NCBI RefSeq assembly: GCF_025060375.1
Contig: NZ_JANXCG010000020.1
Location: 1-61,908, forward strand
Length of the DNA: 61,908 bases
Reading direction: 5' to 3'
DNA from: Meiothermus sp.
GTDB taxonomy: Bacteria > Deinococcota > Deinococci > Deinococcales > Thermaceae
The position numbers and the translations under genes were made by a program. Under the pieces are notes generated by a model. It had not been told where the DNA came from. It did not search any database and saw only the letters and a list, made by a program, of their open reading frames with translations. Positions 16,720-25,074 of this stretch are shown piece by piece. How positions within the stretch are numbered: the first letter of the stretch is position 1; every line of letters begins with the position of its first letter.

Positions 16720-18543
16720 CTAACCCAATCGGTCGGTCTGATAGCGCGCGCCCAGGGACTCCTGCAGCTGACGGATGTGCAGGAAGGCCTCCTTCAGATG
16801 ACGGCGCTCCAAGGGCGAAAGCCGCTCCAGGGCCACCTTGTTGCTGGGCTGCTCCCCCCGGCTCAGTTGAGCGAGCTGTTCCCGCAGGCGCAGGCGCATG
16901 AGAAAAGCAAAGGCCTCCTCGAGGGTCTCGGCCGCCTCACGGCTGAGCCCACCCGCTCGAGCCGCCGCCCTCAGGCGCTCCACGGTGGCCTTGGCTAGGC
17001 TCCCTACCTCCAGGGCGTGGACTCGAGCCAGGGACACAATCGGGGCAATCCCCCCCTTCTTCAGGTCCACCCCACCGTCCTCGGCCCTTATCTGCCGGAA
17101 AAAGCCCAAAGGGGGGCGGAACTGAAGGGAGGCCCGGGCAAGGTGGGCCAGGAATATACCCTGCTGAGCGGTACGGGCCACCACCGCGTCCAGGGATTCT
17201 AGGGATAGGGCACCATACACCTTGCGGTAGTCAAAGAAAATCTGGGCCTCCAACACCTCCTGGGGGGAGGGGCGCTCCACCCAACCCCGGAAAAGCCGCA
17301 ACCACTCCGCCAGCGGCTTGTGCCAGGAGGTGGCCATGTAACCCCCAGGGCAGGGCGGAAAGCCAGCCTGAATCAGCCCGTTTACTGCAAACTCGGCCAT
17401 TCGGGAGAAGTATTCCTCGGCCTCCGGGGTCCTCTCCTCAAACACCAGGGCGTTGTCCTGGTCGGTGAGAAGGGTCTGTTCCATCCGGCCCTCAGAACCA
17501 AGCACCACCCAAGCGTAGGCGCAAGGCGGCGGGCCGTTTTGCGCTTCAAAAAGCCCGAGCAACGTGCGAACCAGCTGGTCGTTGAGGGCGCTCACGCTGC
17601 GGCCAATCTCGCTGGGACCCAGCCCCCCTGCAAGGAGCCCTTCCGTCACCCCCAAGAGCTCCCGGCTGTAGCCCCGAAGGTCGGCCAGGTCCCTGGTACG
17701 CTCGAGCCGCCGCAACAGGTGCAGGGGACTTCTGGCCTGCCGCCGCATGAAAACCGTGTCCGTGACCACCCCCACAATCCGACCGTCCTGCTCCAGGGGA
17801 AGGTGGTGGATCCCCTGGCGCACCATGAAGTTCAGCGCCTCAAACAGGGGCGTGGAGGCGGGCTGGGTTTTGGCGGGAGCGCTCATGACCTGCAACACCG
17901 GGGTCTCCGGCCCCCGCCCCTCGGCCAACACCCGGTTGCGCAGGTCGCGGTCTGTGAGAATACCCAGCGGCTCTCCCTCCACGAGAACCGAACTCACCTG
18001 TTGGGCCCGCATCAGCCGTGCGGCCTCCCCCACCGTAGCGTCGCGGGGCACAAAAACCGGCGGACGGCTCACGAGCTCCCCCACTGGAAGGGACAGGTCC
18101 AACCCGAGCAACGCCCCCTCGAGGCGGTTGGAAAACCGCAACCGCTCTGCCAGCCCCCGGGTAAAGAAGGCGGCGAACTCGGGGTAGCCCATAAGCTGCT
18201 GGAAGACCCGCTCCCCCCAGCGGTAGACCAAGAGGTCCTCCTCCGCCACCACATCAAAGGCCGGGGCTTCCTGGGACAGGAGGGAAGGGTAGCCAAACAC
18301 CTCCCCCTCCTCCAGATGCAGCACTGGCTGGCCCTCCCGCTCTAGCCGCACTGCGCCCTTGCGAATCAGGTAGAGGTGGTGGCTCCTGCTCCCCCCCTGC
18401 TCCAGCACCTTGCTGCCCTTTGGGTAGAAGGTTATTTCGAGGCCTTGGGCCACCTTCTGCATGGCCTCCTCTGGCAACAGGTGGAAGGGGGCTTGCTGGC
18501 GGACAAACTCGAGAGGATTCACAGCCCTATTTTCTCCGCTCAC
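16720..18543 (-). CDS. cNMP-binding/CBS/DUF294 putative nucleotidyltransferase
   Basis: This is a multidomain cytoplasmic protein of 607 residues. Domains in order: a cyclic-nucleotide-binding-like domain (about 13-128), two CBS motifs (about 158-268), a DUF294 nucleotidyltransferase core with GSEGRMEQTLLTDQDNA at about 349, and a helical C-terminal DUF294 domain (about 440-590). The GSxGRxExTLxTDQDN motif is that of GlnD-like nucleotidyltransferases. It likely senses nucleotides and modifies or regulates a partner, perhaps the nearby symporter. I use GTG at 18543, with GGAGAG upstream; a GTG at 18522 preceded by GGAG is also possible. Either start lies at the end of the upstream membrane gene. 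Confidence 0.85.
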   Translation of the reverse strand: MSGENRAVNPLEFVRQQAPFHLLPEEAMQKVAQGLEITFYPKGSKVLEQGGSRSHHLYLIRKGAVRLEREGQPVLHLEEGEVFGYPSLLSQEAPAFDVVAEEDLLVYRWGERVFQQLMGYPEFAAFFTRGLAERLRFSNRLEGALLGLDLSLPVGELVSRPPVFVPRDATVGEAARLMRAQQVSSVLVEGEPLGILTDRDLRNRVLAEGRGPETPVLQVMSAPAKTQPASTPLFEALNFMVRQGIHHLPLEQDGRIVGVVTDTVFMRRQARSPLHLLRRLERTRDLADLRGYSRELLGVTEGLLAGGLGPSEIGRSVSALNDQLVRTLLGLFEAQNGPPPCAYAWVVLGSEGRMEQTLLTDQDNALVFEERTPEAEEYFSRMAEFAVNGLIQAGFPPCPGGYMATSWHKPLAEWLRLFRGWVERPSPQEVLEAQIFFDYRKVYGALSLESLDAVVARTAQQGIFLAHLARASLQFRPPLGFFRQIRAEDGGVDLKKGGIAPIVSLARVHALEVGSLAKATVERLRAAARAGGLSREAAETLEEAFAFLMRLRLREQLAQLSRGEQPSNKVALERLSPLERRHLKEAFLHIRQLQESLGARYQTDRLG

Positions 18544-18958
18544 CGGGGCTGCTCTCCTGCGGCAACCGGACAATAAGCCCAGAGGACAGCCAGGCCGAGA
18601 TCGGGACAATCAAGCTCAAGGCTTGGTTGGCGGAAAGGAGGAGCTGCAAACCGTAGCCCAACACCAAAGCCGGCAGCAGCAGGAAGAAAATTCGGAAGAC
18701 GCGCTCAAAACCGGGCTGAGGGGGCAGAGGCCAGAAACGGGAAAAGACCAGACCCATAACCCCTCCCACCAGCACCGCTGAGGCAATGCGCAATAGGTCG
18801 AGGGGGGTTGGAAAAGGCCAGCCGGTCAGGTAGTGGCCCACCGTATAGAATAGAAACAAAAAGGCCGATATACCCAGCAAAAGCCGCAACAACCGCAGGG
18901 CCAGATTGGGCGGCACGTAGACCGAAGGGGACTGGGATTCAGAACCTCGCACAGCCAT
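18527..18958 (-). CDS. Small integral membrane protein in the symporter module (unknown)
   Basis: This is a 143-residue protein with about four hydrophobic helices (roughly residues 20-42, 55-72, 88-108 and 112-130) between a polar N-terminus and a charged tail. I recognise no family. It lies between the ActP-like symporter and the DUF294 protein in the same direction and overlaps the latter, so it is likely part of the same operon. A GC-rich hairpin (GGGGCGG with CCGCCCC on the minus strand) sits between it and the symporter gene and may attenuate transcription. Confidence 0.7.
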   Translation of the reverse strand: MAVRGSESQSPSVYVPPNLALRLLRLLLGISAFLFLFYTVGHYLTGWPFPTPLDLLRIASAVLVGGVMGLVFSRFWPLPPQPGFERVFRIFFLLLPALVLGYGLQLLLSANQALSLIVPISAWLSSGLIVRLPQESSPGERRK

Positions 18959-19012
18959 AGCCTAAAATCCAGGGCCGGGGCGGACCAAGCCCGCCCCAGG
19001 CCAGGGTAGAGA

Positions 19013-20740
19013 CTAGTGGTAGTGGGCCTCCTTGGCCCCGCGGGGAATCCGCACAGACTCCACCAGATCCTGCACCTCTTTGGGAGGTTCGGGGGTCAAG
19101 CGAGAAACCACATAGGTAATAACAAGGTTGAGCACCATTCCCACCGTGCCGATGCCCTCCGGGCTCACACCAAAGAACCATCGGGGCATGCCGAAGTAGC
19201 TGGTGCCGATGATGTAGCTGGCGGTGAAGATCAGCCCCACCACCATCCCCGCGATGGCCCCCTCACGGGTGGTGCGTTTGTCAAAAATACCCAGCAGAAT
19301 GGCTGGGAAGAAACTACTGGCGGCCAGCCCAAAGGCAAAGGCCACCAGCTGGGCGATGAAGCCCGGGGGGTTTTGCCCGAAGTAACCGGCCACCAGCACC
19401 GCCAGGAGAATGCCGATGCGGGCGATGAGCAGGCGCTGGGCCTCGGTGGCCCGGGGGTTGACGATGCGATAGTAGAGGTCGTGGGAGAGCGCCGAGGAGA
19501 TAACGATGAGCAGCCCCGATGCAGTGGACAGCGCCGCAGCCAGGCCACCCGCAGCCACCAGCGCGATGATGATGGGGGCCAGCTTGGCCACCTCTGGGGT
19601 AGCCAGCACGATGATGTCGTTGTTGATGAACACCTCGTTTTTGGAGTTGGGGTTAGGGTTGTTGAAGTCGGGGCGGTTGGTGCCCGGAATCAGGTTGAAA
19701 GCCCGCCCCGGAGCGATGGTGATCTTGCCATCGCCATCCTTGTCCACAAAGCGGAGCAGACCGGTCTTCTCCCACTTGGCCACCCAGTCAATCTGCTTCA
19801 CCTCCTCGATGCTCTTGCCGTTTAGGGTGTTGATGAGGTTGTAGCGGGCGAAGACCGCGATGGCCGGCGCGGTGGTGTAGAGCAGGGCGATGAAAAGCAG
19901 AGCCCAGCCCGCCGAGGCCCGTGCGTCCTTTACTGTGGGCACGGTGTAGAAGCGGATGATCACGTGGGGCAGACCCGCCGTTCCGAACATCAAGCAGGCC
20001 GTGATGAGCAGGATGTTGAGCATGTCAAAGCTCTGGAACGGCTGGGTGTACTGGGTAAAGCCCAGGTCTACCTGGATCTGGTTGAGCCGGGTGGTGATGT
20101 CGGAGAAGGTCAGGGCCAGCTGGGGAATGGGGTTTCCGGTCAGGATGCTGGCGATAGCGAAGCCGGGGATCAGGTAGGCGATGATGAGCACGGTGTACTG
20201 GGCCACCTGGGTCCAGGTGATGCCCTTCATTCCCCCCAGCACCGCGAACAGGGCGGTTACGGCCACCCCGATCCACAGACCGGTGATGCTGGGCACCCCC
20301 AGGTAGCGGGCGAAGACCGTGCCCACCCCCACGAGCTGGGGGATCACGTAGGTAAACGAGACGAAGATGGCCGCTATCACCGCCACCACGCGCGCGGTCT
20401 GGGAGTAGTAGCGGTCCCCCACAAAGTCGGGCACGGTGAACTTACCGAACTTGCGCAGGTAGGGGGCCAGGAGTAGGGCCAGCAGCACATACCCCCCGGT
20501 CCAGCCCATCAGGTAGATGGCGCCGTCGTAACCCAGGGTGGAGATGAGCCCAGCCATGGAGATGAAGCTAGCCGCGCTCATCCAGTCGGCAGCCGTGGCC
20601 ATCCCATTGGCCACCGCGGGCACCCCGCGCCCGGCCACGTAAAAGCCCTCGGTCTCGCGCACCCGGGCCCAGATGCCGATGCCGATGTAGAGCCCGAAGG
20701 TAAGAAAAACCACAATCCAGGTCCACAGCTCAACGCTCAT
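19013..20740 (-). CDS. Sodium:solute symporter, ActP/VC_2705 type (acetate or other monocarboxylate)
   Basis: The 575-residue integral membrane protein of the SSS family has about 13 helices. The N-terminal block is typical of the large subunit that pairs with DUF4212 proteins: RETEGFYVAGRGVPAVANGMATAADWMSAASF. It is followed by ALLLAPYLRKFGKFTVPDFVGDRYYS and the Na+-site region GGMKGITWTQVAQYTVLI. A soluble insert at about 330-375 (DKDGDGKITIAPG) is Asp-rich and resembles an EF-hand-like calcium loop. Related transporters move acetate, propionate or pyruvate. It starts 11 bases after the DUF4212 gene stop. Confidence 0.9.
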   Translation of the reverse strand: MSVELWTWIVVFLTFGLYIGIGIWARVRETEGFYVAGRGVPAVANGMATAADWMSAASFISMAGLISTLGYDGAIYLMGWTGGYVLLALLLAPYLRKFGKFTVPDFVGDRYYSQTARVVAVIAAIFVSFTYVIPQLVGVGTVFARYLGVPSITGLWIGVAVTALFAVLGGMKGITWTQVAQYTVLIIAYLIPGFAIASILTGNPIPQLALTFSDITTRLNQIQVDLGFTQYTQPFQSFDMLNILLITACLMFGTAGLPHVIIRFYTVPTVKDARASAGWALLFIALLYTTAPAIAVFARYNLINTLNGKSIEEVKQIDWVAKWEKTGLLRFVDKDGDGKITIAPGRAFNLIPGTNRPDFNNPNPNSKNEVFINNDIIVLATPEVAKLAPIIIALVAAGGLAAALSTASGLLIVISSALSHDLYYRIVNPRATEAQRLLIARIGILLAVLVAGYFGQNPPGFIAQLVAFAFGLAASSFFPAILLGIFDKRTTREGAIAGMVVGLIFTASYIIGTSYFGMPRWFFGVSPEGIGTVGMVLNLVITYVVSRLTPEPPKEVQDLVESVRIPRGAKEAHYH

Positions 20741-20751
20741 CAGGCCGCCTC

Positions 20752-21006
20752 CTACTCGTGCACGTCAAACTGCTGGTCGATCTTGTTCATCTGCGCAGCG
20801 TAGATGAAGATCAGGATCACGAAGATGATGATGGCCCCCTGATGGGCAAACCAGAAGCCCAGGGGAAGCGCCCCCAGCTTGATGTTGTTGAGCAGACTCA
20901 CCAACACGATCCCAAAGCCATACGAGACCACTGCCCAGACGATGAGCAGGTTCCGGATAAGGGTCGTATTGGCCCTCCAGTAAGCCTCTGCCTTCGCTTT
21001 ATCCAT
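20752..21006 (-). CDS. DUF4212 small subunit of the sodium/substrate symporter
   Basis: This is an 84-residue protein with two membrane helices (about 20-40 and 50-72) and the family blocks YWRANTTLIRNLLIVW, FWFAHQGAIIIFV and IYAAQMNKIDQQFDV. DUF4212 proteins are always encoded next to an ActP-like large subunit and are considered its small partner. The ATG is preceded by GGAGGTCTGGC. A promoter lies at 21082-21110, so this is the first gene of the module. Confidence 0.92.
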   Translation of the reverse strand: MDKAKAEAYWRANTTLIRNLLIVWAVVSYGFGIVLVSLLNNIKLGALPLGFWFAHQGAIIIFVILIFIYAAQMNKIDQQFDVHE

Positions 21007-21081
21007 GCCAGACCTCCAGCTAACACAAGTCCGCCCGCCCTGATGGGGGGTCGCGTCGGCGCATTTCAGACTTGCGCCATG

Positions 21082-21110
21082 AATCTAGCACCGGAATTGT
21101 GGTCTGGCAA
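21082..21110 (-). promoter_or_regulatory. Promoter of the DUF4212/ActP symporter module
   Basis: On the minus strand TTGCCA (21110-21105) and TAGATT (21087-21082) are 17 bases apart. The leader would be about 70 nt and ends with a good GGAGGT site. Confidence 0.55.
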
Positions 21111-21167
21111 GTTATCTGCGGTTTTTGGAAATACGCGAAAGCCAATTATTTTTTGATGAGAAGAAGG

Positions 21168-23042
21168 CTAGCCCTGGCCTGTGGGTGAGGGCCGGGCGGG
21201 GGCAACCTGCAGGGCTTCAGCCACAAGGGCGTAGATCAACCCCAGCAACAAGCCCACCGCCAGCGCAGCCAGCAGGATGAGGGCCCGCCTGGGCGAGGTT
21301 TCCTGGTACACCGGGTAGGCCCTGACCAAAAGCTGGGCCGTGTTCTGCGAGGCTGCGGCCTGGATCTCCAGGTCCGTTTTCTTCTGCACCAGGGCAAGGT
21401 AGACATCCTTGCTCACCCCTAGGGCCTGCTCGGCGTTTTCCTGCTCGAGCTGGGCCTGGGCCACCCGGCCGCGCAGGAAGGCCACCCGGCCATCCACCCA
21501 GGCCAGACGCTTCTCCAGCTGCAGCAGCCGGCTTTGCTGCGCCGCCTGCTCTGCCTCAGCCTCCCAAAAGGCACTCCTCAGGCGCAGGTACTCGGGGTTA
21601 GGGCTGTCGAAGGAAACCTCCTGTGAGGAAAGCTGGGAGAGTTGCTCATAGCGCTGCCGCAGCGCTTCGTAGGCTGCCTTGCGGGCGGCAAACTCCAGGC
21701 CAAGGCGCTCTCGCTCGCGCAGCTGCGAGGCCAGAAGCGAGCGGGCAGCATCCAGTCTCCTCTGCACCTGCGCCGCCTCCTCCCGCAAGGCTCGCTCGCT
21801 GGATTCAAGACCCTCCAGCCCAGCCCTGAGCGAGACCACCTGCGCGAACAGGGTCTGGTAGGCTGGGTTAACCTCTTGCACCCTAAGCCGCAAGGACTCC
21901 AGGGCGGGCCAGTTGCCCTGGCCTACCGCCATCGCCACCACGGGGTCCACCACCACCTCCCGCATAACCTCGAGCAAGCGCGGCTCTCGGGCCATCAGGG
22001 ACTCCAGCTCCCGCAGCTCGGCCTGCTTGCTGGCCTTTTCCGTGGCGATGGAGCCCAGGCGCACCGCGATCTCGCCCAAACGCGCAGCGAAGCGGTCAAG
22101 TTGAAGCTGAAGCTCGGCGATGCGCTCCCGCCTGCGAAAGGCCTCCTGCTCCATGGCCGCTTGCTCGAACGAGCGGCGCAGGCGCTCGGTCTCCTGCCGC
22201 AGGCTCTCCCGCGCGGCCTCAAATGAGCGGTTGACCAGGGCAATCTGCTCCGGGGGAGCGTTGCTGGCCAGCTGCACCCTCTGGCTCTGCAAGGCCTCCT
22301 GGTAGGCCCGCAGGCGCGCGCGGGTCCCCGCCAGATCGGCCCGAAGAGAGGCGATGGACTGGCCCAGGCGCACCCGCTCCTGAACAAGCTGCTCCAGCTC
22401 TATTTTATCGGCGCTGAGCGAGGATTTCCGGCTTACCTCGAGCCAGCGGGCCTGGGCAGCCTGGTACTTTTCCTGGGCTTCCTGTAGACTCCTCTGCAGG
22501 TAGGCCAGGCTGCCATCCATCCACCGGTAGGGTACGCGGTTAATGACCCCTACCACCTCCTCAGCCCAGAGGTTCGCCGTCCGGCTGGCCAGAGCAGGCG
22601 ATGGGGCACGCACGCTCATCTGCACGATCAAAACCTGGTTGTCGCTGTTCGTGCCCCTACGCGTTGCCTCCTTGATGTCGAAGTAGCGAACCATCCGCTC
22701 GAACCCCTGGGCCACATCGGAATCCCGCCAGGCGGGCGGAAGAAGCCCCTCCCGGTCTAGGGCCTGCCACACCCCCCCCACCACCTCCTCTGAAAAGGCT
22801 ATGGCCCGCACGGCCTCAAAGGGCAGCAGGTTGTTCTGCTGAAGCTGTATGCGCTCCTCCAGCTGAGCCTGAATTCGCTCACCGGAGAGGCTTAGGGTAG
22901 CTTGGGAGGTGTACTCCTTGTCCGCAATGAGAAAAGCGTACACAGCGGCCAGCAATACAGCCCCCAGCGGCAGGCCTACCAACGCCTTCCGCTGCCTCCT
23001 GAGCATCAGGAGAACCTCGCGCAGGGTAATTTCGTCCTGCAT
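21168..23042 (-). CDS. Wzz/GumC-like polysaccharide co-polymerase (chain-length determinant)
   Basis: The 624-residue protein has the layout of a polysaccharide co-polymerase: a short cytoplasmic N-terminus (EITLREVLLMLRRQRKAL), a first membrane helix (about 20-40), a Wzz-type beta start (YTSQATLSLSG), a very long Gln/Glu/Arg/Leu coiled coil through most of the middle, and a C-terminal membrane helix at about 590-612. There is no kinase domain. Such proteins set O-antigen or exopolysaccharide length in the inner membrane. Start ATG 23042, with GGGGGTGG upstream, removes an implausible N-terminal extension. No other polysaccharide gene is nearby. An extended -10 (TGGTATAGT) lies about 20 bases upstream. 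Confidence 0.78.
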   Translation of the reverse strand: MQDEITLREVLLMLRRQRKALVGLPLGAVLLAAVYAFLIADKEYTSQATLSLSGERIQAQLEERIQLQQNNLLPFEAVRAIAFSEEVVGGVWQALDREGLLPPAWRDSDVAQGFERMVRYFDIKEATRRGTNSDNQVLIVQMSVRAPSPALASRTANLWAEEVVGVINRVPYRWMDGSLAYLQRSLQEAQEKYQAAQARWLEVSRKSSLSADKIELEQLVQERVRLGQSIASLRADLAGTRARLRAYQEALQSQRVQLASNAPPEQIALVNRSFEAARESLRQETERLRRSFEQAAMEQEAFRRRERIAELQLQLDRFAARLGEIAVRLGSIATEKASKQAELRELESLMAREPRLLEVMREVVVDPVVAMAVGQGNWPALESLRLRVQEVNPAYQTLFAQVVSLRAGLEGLESSERALREEAAQVQRRLDAARSLLASQLRERERLGLEFAARKAAYEALRQRYEQLSQLSSQEVSFDSPNPEYLRLRSAFWEAEAEQAAQQSRLLQLEKRLAWVDGRVAFLRGRVAQAQLEQENAEQALGVSKDVYLALVQKKTDLEIQAAASQNTAQLLVRAYPVYQETSPRRALILLAALAVGLLLGLIYALVAEALQVAPARPSPTGQG

Positions 23043-23188
23043 TTTCCACCCCCGTTTTCGGTTAACTATACCAAGGCCGCATCCACGCTTCATCAAAACC
23101 CGCAAAGGTTGACCCCAGTCATCAGGAAACCTTAGCCCTTCGTGGTCAGGGTAGGCACCCACCTCGCCACAGGGCCCCCGCACCGCTA

Positions 23189-23217
23189 TTGGCGCTCAGA
23201 GCACAGCGTGATAGCAT
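23189..23217 (+). promoter_or_regulatory. Promoter of lysC
   Basis: TTGGCG at 23189-23194 and TAGCAT at 23212-23217 are 17 bases apart. The ATG follows 12 bases after the -10, so the leader would be only about six bases. Confidence 0.5.
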
Positions 23218-23229
23218 GCACTGCTAGCT

Positions 23230-24453
23230 ATGGCGCTTATCGTTCAGAAATACGGTGGGACCAGCGTAGGCGACCTGGACCGCATCCATAAGGTGGCCCA
23301 GCGGATTGGCCACTACCGCGAGAGGGGCCACCGACTGGCCGTAGTGGTCTCCGCCATGGGGCGCACCACCGATGAGCTCATCGCCTTGGCCAAAAGGGTC
23401 AACAGACGTCCGCCCCAGCGGGAGCTGGACATGCTCACCACCATCGGGGAGCAGCAATCTGTAGCGCTCCTCTCCATGCAACTCAACGCCATGGGCATTC
23501 CAGCCCGGGGATTCACCCAACACCAGATTGGCATCACCACCGACGGTCGCTACGGGGACGCCCGCATTCTACGGGTGGAGCCTACCCTGATAGAGCAGTC
23601 CCTCGAGCGGGGCGAAGTAGCGGTCATAGCAGGCTTCATGGGCACAACCCCAGAGGGCGAACTGACCACCTTGGGGCGGGGTGGCTCCGACACCACCGCA
23701 GTGGCCATTGCAGCAGCCCTGGGGGCTGAAGAGTGCGAGATTTTCACCGATACCGAGGGGGTCTACACCACCGACCCCCACACCATCCCTGAGGCGCAAA
23801 AGCTCCCCAAGATTGGCTACGACCAGATGCTCGAGATGGCCGCCCTGGGCGCGCGGGTTCTGCATCCCCGGGCGGTTTACTACGGAAAGCGCTACAAGGT
23901 GAGAATCCACGTGAGAAGCAGTTTTTCCTACAACCCTGGAACCCTGGTGACGGAGGACGGCATGGAACTTGATCGGCCAGTGACGGGTGTGGCCCTCGAC
24001 GACGAAATTGCCCAGATTGGCCTGGTGGGCATCCCCGACCGGCCGGGGATCGCCGCACGGGTCTTTGAGGCCCTAGGGCGGAAGGGGGTGGCGGTGGACA
24101 TGATCATCCAGGGGGTTCCCGGACATGAGCCCAGCCGCACCCAGATGGCCTTCACGGTCAACCAGGACTTCGCCGAGGAAGCCATGGAGGCGCTCGAGCC
24201 GGTGCTCGCCGAGATAGGTGGGGAGGCCCAGCTCCGGCGGGACGTGTGCAAGATCTCCATCGTGGGGGTAGCCCTGGCCTCTACCCCGGGCATCCCAGCC
24301 CGGATGTTCCAGGCCCTGGCCAGCGTAGGGGCCAACATAGAGATGATTGCCACCAGCGAGGTGCGCATCTCCGCCATCATCCCCTCCCAGTACGCCGAGG
24401 CTGCGCTCCGAGCGGTGCACAGCGCTTTCGAGTTGGACAAGCCCATAGGCTAG
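23230..24453 (+). CDS. lysC: Aspartate kinase (alpha subunit; beta subunit from an internal start)
   Basis: This enzyme catalyses the first step of the aspartate pathway (Lys, Met, Thr): phosphorylation of aspartate. The catalytic domain at about 1-240 has KYGGTSVGD, the Ser/Thr-rich TLGRGGSDTTAVA and FTDTEGVYTTDP; two ACT domains follow at about 262-400 (IGLVGIPDRPGIAARVFEAL; ISIVGVALASTPGIPARMFQAL) and carry feedback control. At 407 residues it is the bacterial alpha2beta2 type. An in-frame ATG at 23962 (residue 245) with GGAGGA four bases before it would give the 163-residue regulatory beta subunit, as documented for Thermus and Bacillus aspartokinases. Confidence 0.96.
   Translation: MALIVQKYGGTSVGDLDRIHKVAQRIGHYRERGHRLAVVVSAMGRTTDELIALAKRVNRRPPQRELDMLTTIGEQQSVALLSMQLNAMGIPARGFTQHQIGITTDGRYGDARILRVEPTLIEQSLERGEVAVIAGFMGTTPEGELTTLGRGGSDTTAVAIAAALGAEECEIFTDTEGVYTTDPHTIPEAQKLPKIGYDQMLEMAALGARVLHPRAVYYGKRYKVRIHVRSSFSYNPGTLVTEDGMELDRPVTGVALDDEIAQIGLVGIPDRPGIAARVFEALGRKGVAVDMIIQGVPGHEPSRTQMAFTVNQDFAEEAMEALEPVLAEIGGEAQLRRDVCKISIVGVALASTPGIPARMFQALASVGANIEMIATSEVRISAIIPSQYAEAALRAVHSAFELDKPIG
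23962..24453 (+). CDS. Putative aspartokinase beta subunit from an internal in-frame start in lysC
   Basis: ATG 23962 lies in frame within lysC, preceded by CGGAGGACGGC, a strong internal ribosome-binding site. The product of 163 residues would contain only the two ACT domains. In Thermus flavus and Bacillus subtilis the smaller subunit is made this way and forms the regulatory half of an alpha2beta2 enzyme. The site position just before the first ACT domain fits. Expression is inferred. Confidence 0.6.
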   Translation: MELDRPVTGVALDDEIAQIGLVGIPDRPGIAARVFEALGRKGVAVDMIIQGVPGHEPSRTQMAFTVNQDFAEEAMEALEPVLAEIGGEAQLRRDVCKISIVGVALASTPGIPARMFQALASVGANIEMIATSEVRISAIIPSQYAEAALRAVHSAFELDKPIG

Positions 24454-24459
24454 GTAGTT

Positions 24460-24975
24460 ATGAGCGAGGCCCAGGAGTACGCAGGCAAGCTGTACCTGAC
24501 CTGGCAGGACATTACCCAGCTCGTCTCGAGGCTTCTAGGCCAGGTCAACCCCCGTGAGTTCGACTGCATCCTGGCCATCACCCGCGGGGGGATGATACCG
24601 GCCTGCCTGATCTCGGAGGCCACCGACCAGCGCAACATCCTCACCGCTGCGGTGATGTTCTACACCGATGTGGGCGAAACCATCCAGGACCCGGTCTTCC
24701 TCCAGTTTCCCTCCGACCACCTGCTTTACGGAAAGCGGGTTCTTGTAGTAGACGACGTCTGGGACTCCGGAAAAACCGCCGTAGCGGTGCGGGAGCGGAT
24801 CAGGCTGGCAGGAGGAAGGGCTCAGATTGCGGTGCTCCACTACAAGCCCAAGAAGAACCGCTACCCCGGCGAAGCCCCAGACTACTACGCCGCCGAGACC
24901 GACGCTTGGATTGTCTATCCCTGGGACCCCGCCCAGGGCTGGACCACCCCGGGTCAAGAGGCGGGCCAGGCCTAG
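24460..24975 (+). CDS. Phosphoribosyltransferase (purine-type, Gpt-like)
   Basis: This is a 171-residue type I phosphoribosyltransferase. The PRPP-binding motif is VLVVDDVWDSGKTA with two acidic residues followed by a Gly-Lys-Thr turn, and the ITRGGMIPACLIS block forms the PPi loop. The hood (YKPKKNRYPGEAPDYYAAE) is like that of xanthine/hypoxanthine-guanine enzymes, where Lys and aromatic residues bind the base; ATDAWIVYPWD closes the fold. It is six bases downstream of lysC and probably co-transcribed. The exact base (xanthine, guanine or hypoxanthine) is not evident. Confidence 0.85.
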   Translation: MSEAQEYAGKLYLTWQDITQLVSRLLGQVNPREFDCILAITRGGMIPACLISEATDQRNILTAAVMFYTDVGETIQDPVFLQFPSDHLLYGKRVLVVDDVWDSGKTAVAVRERIRLAGGRAQIAVLHYKPKKNRYPGEAPDYYAAETDAWIVYPWDPAQGWTTPGQEAGQA

Positions 24976-25074
24976 TCTGGGAGGGCGGCACTCCCCCGGC
25001 ATACATCCGTGGGGAGACCCCTCAGGTTTCGAGAGGGGGGCTCTTCAGCGCCAAACAACCGCCTCAGAACCGCC

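Noticed and set aside
17320-18345. A 341-codon plus-strand frame
   Set aside because: It is antisense to the cNMP/CBS/DUF294 gene, whose domains are clear.
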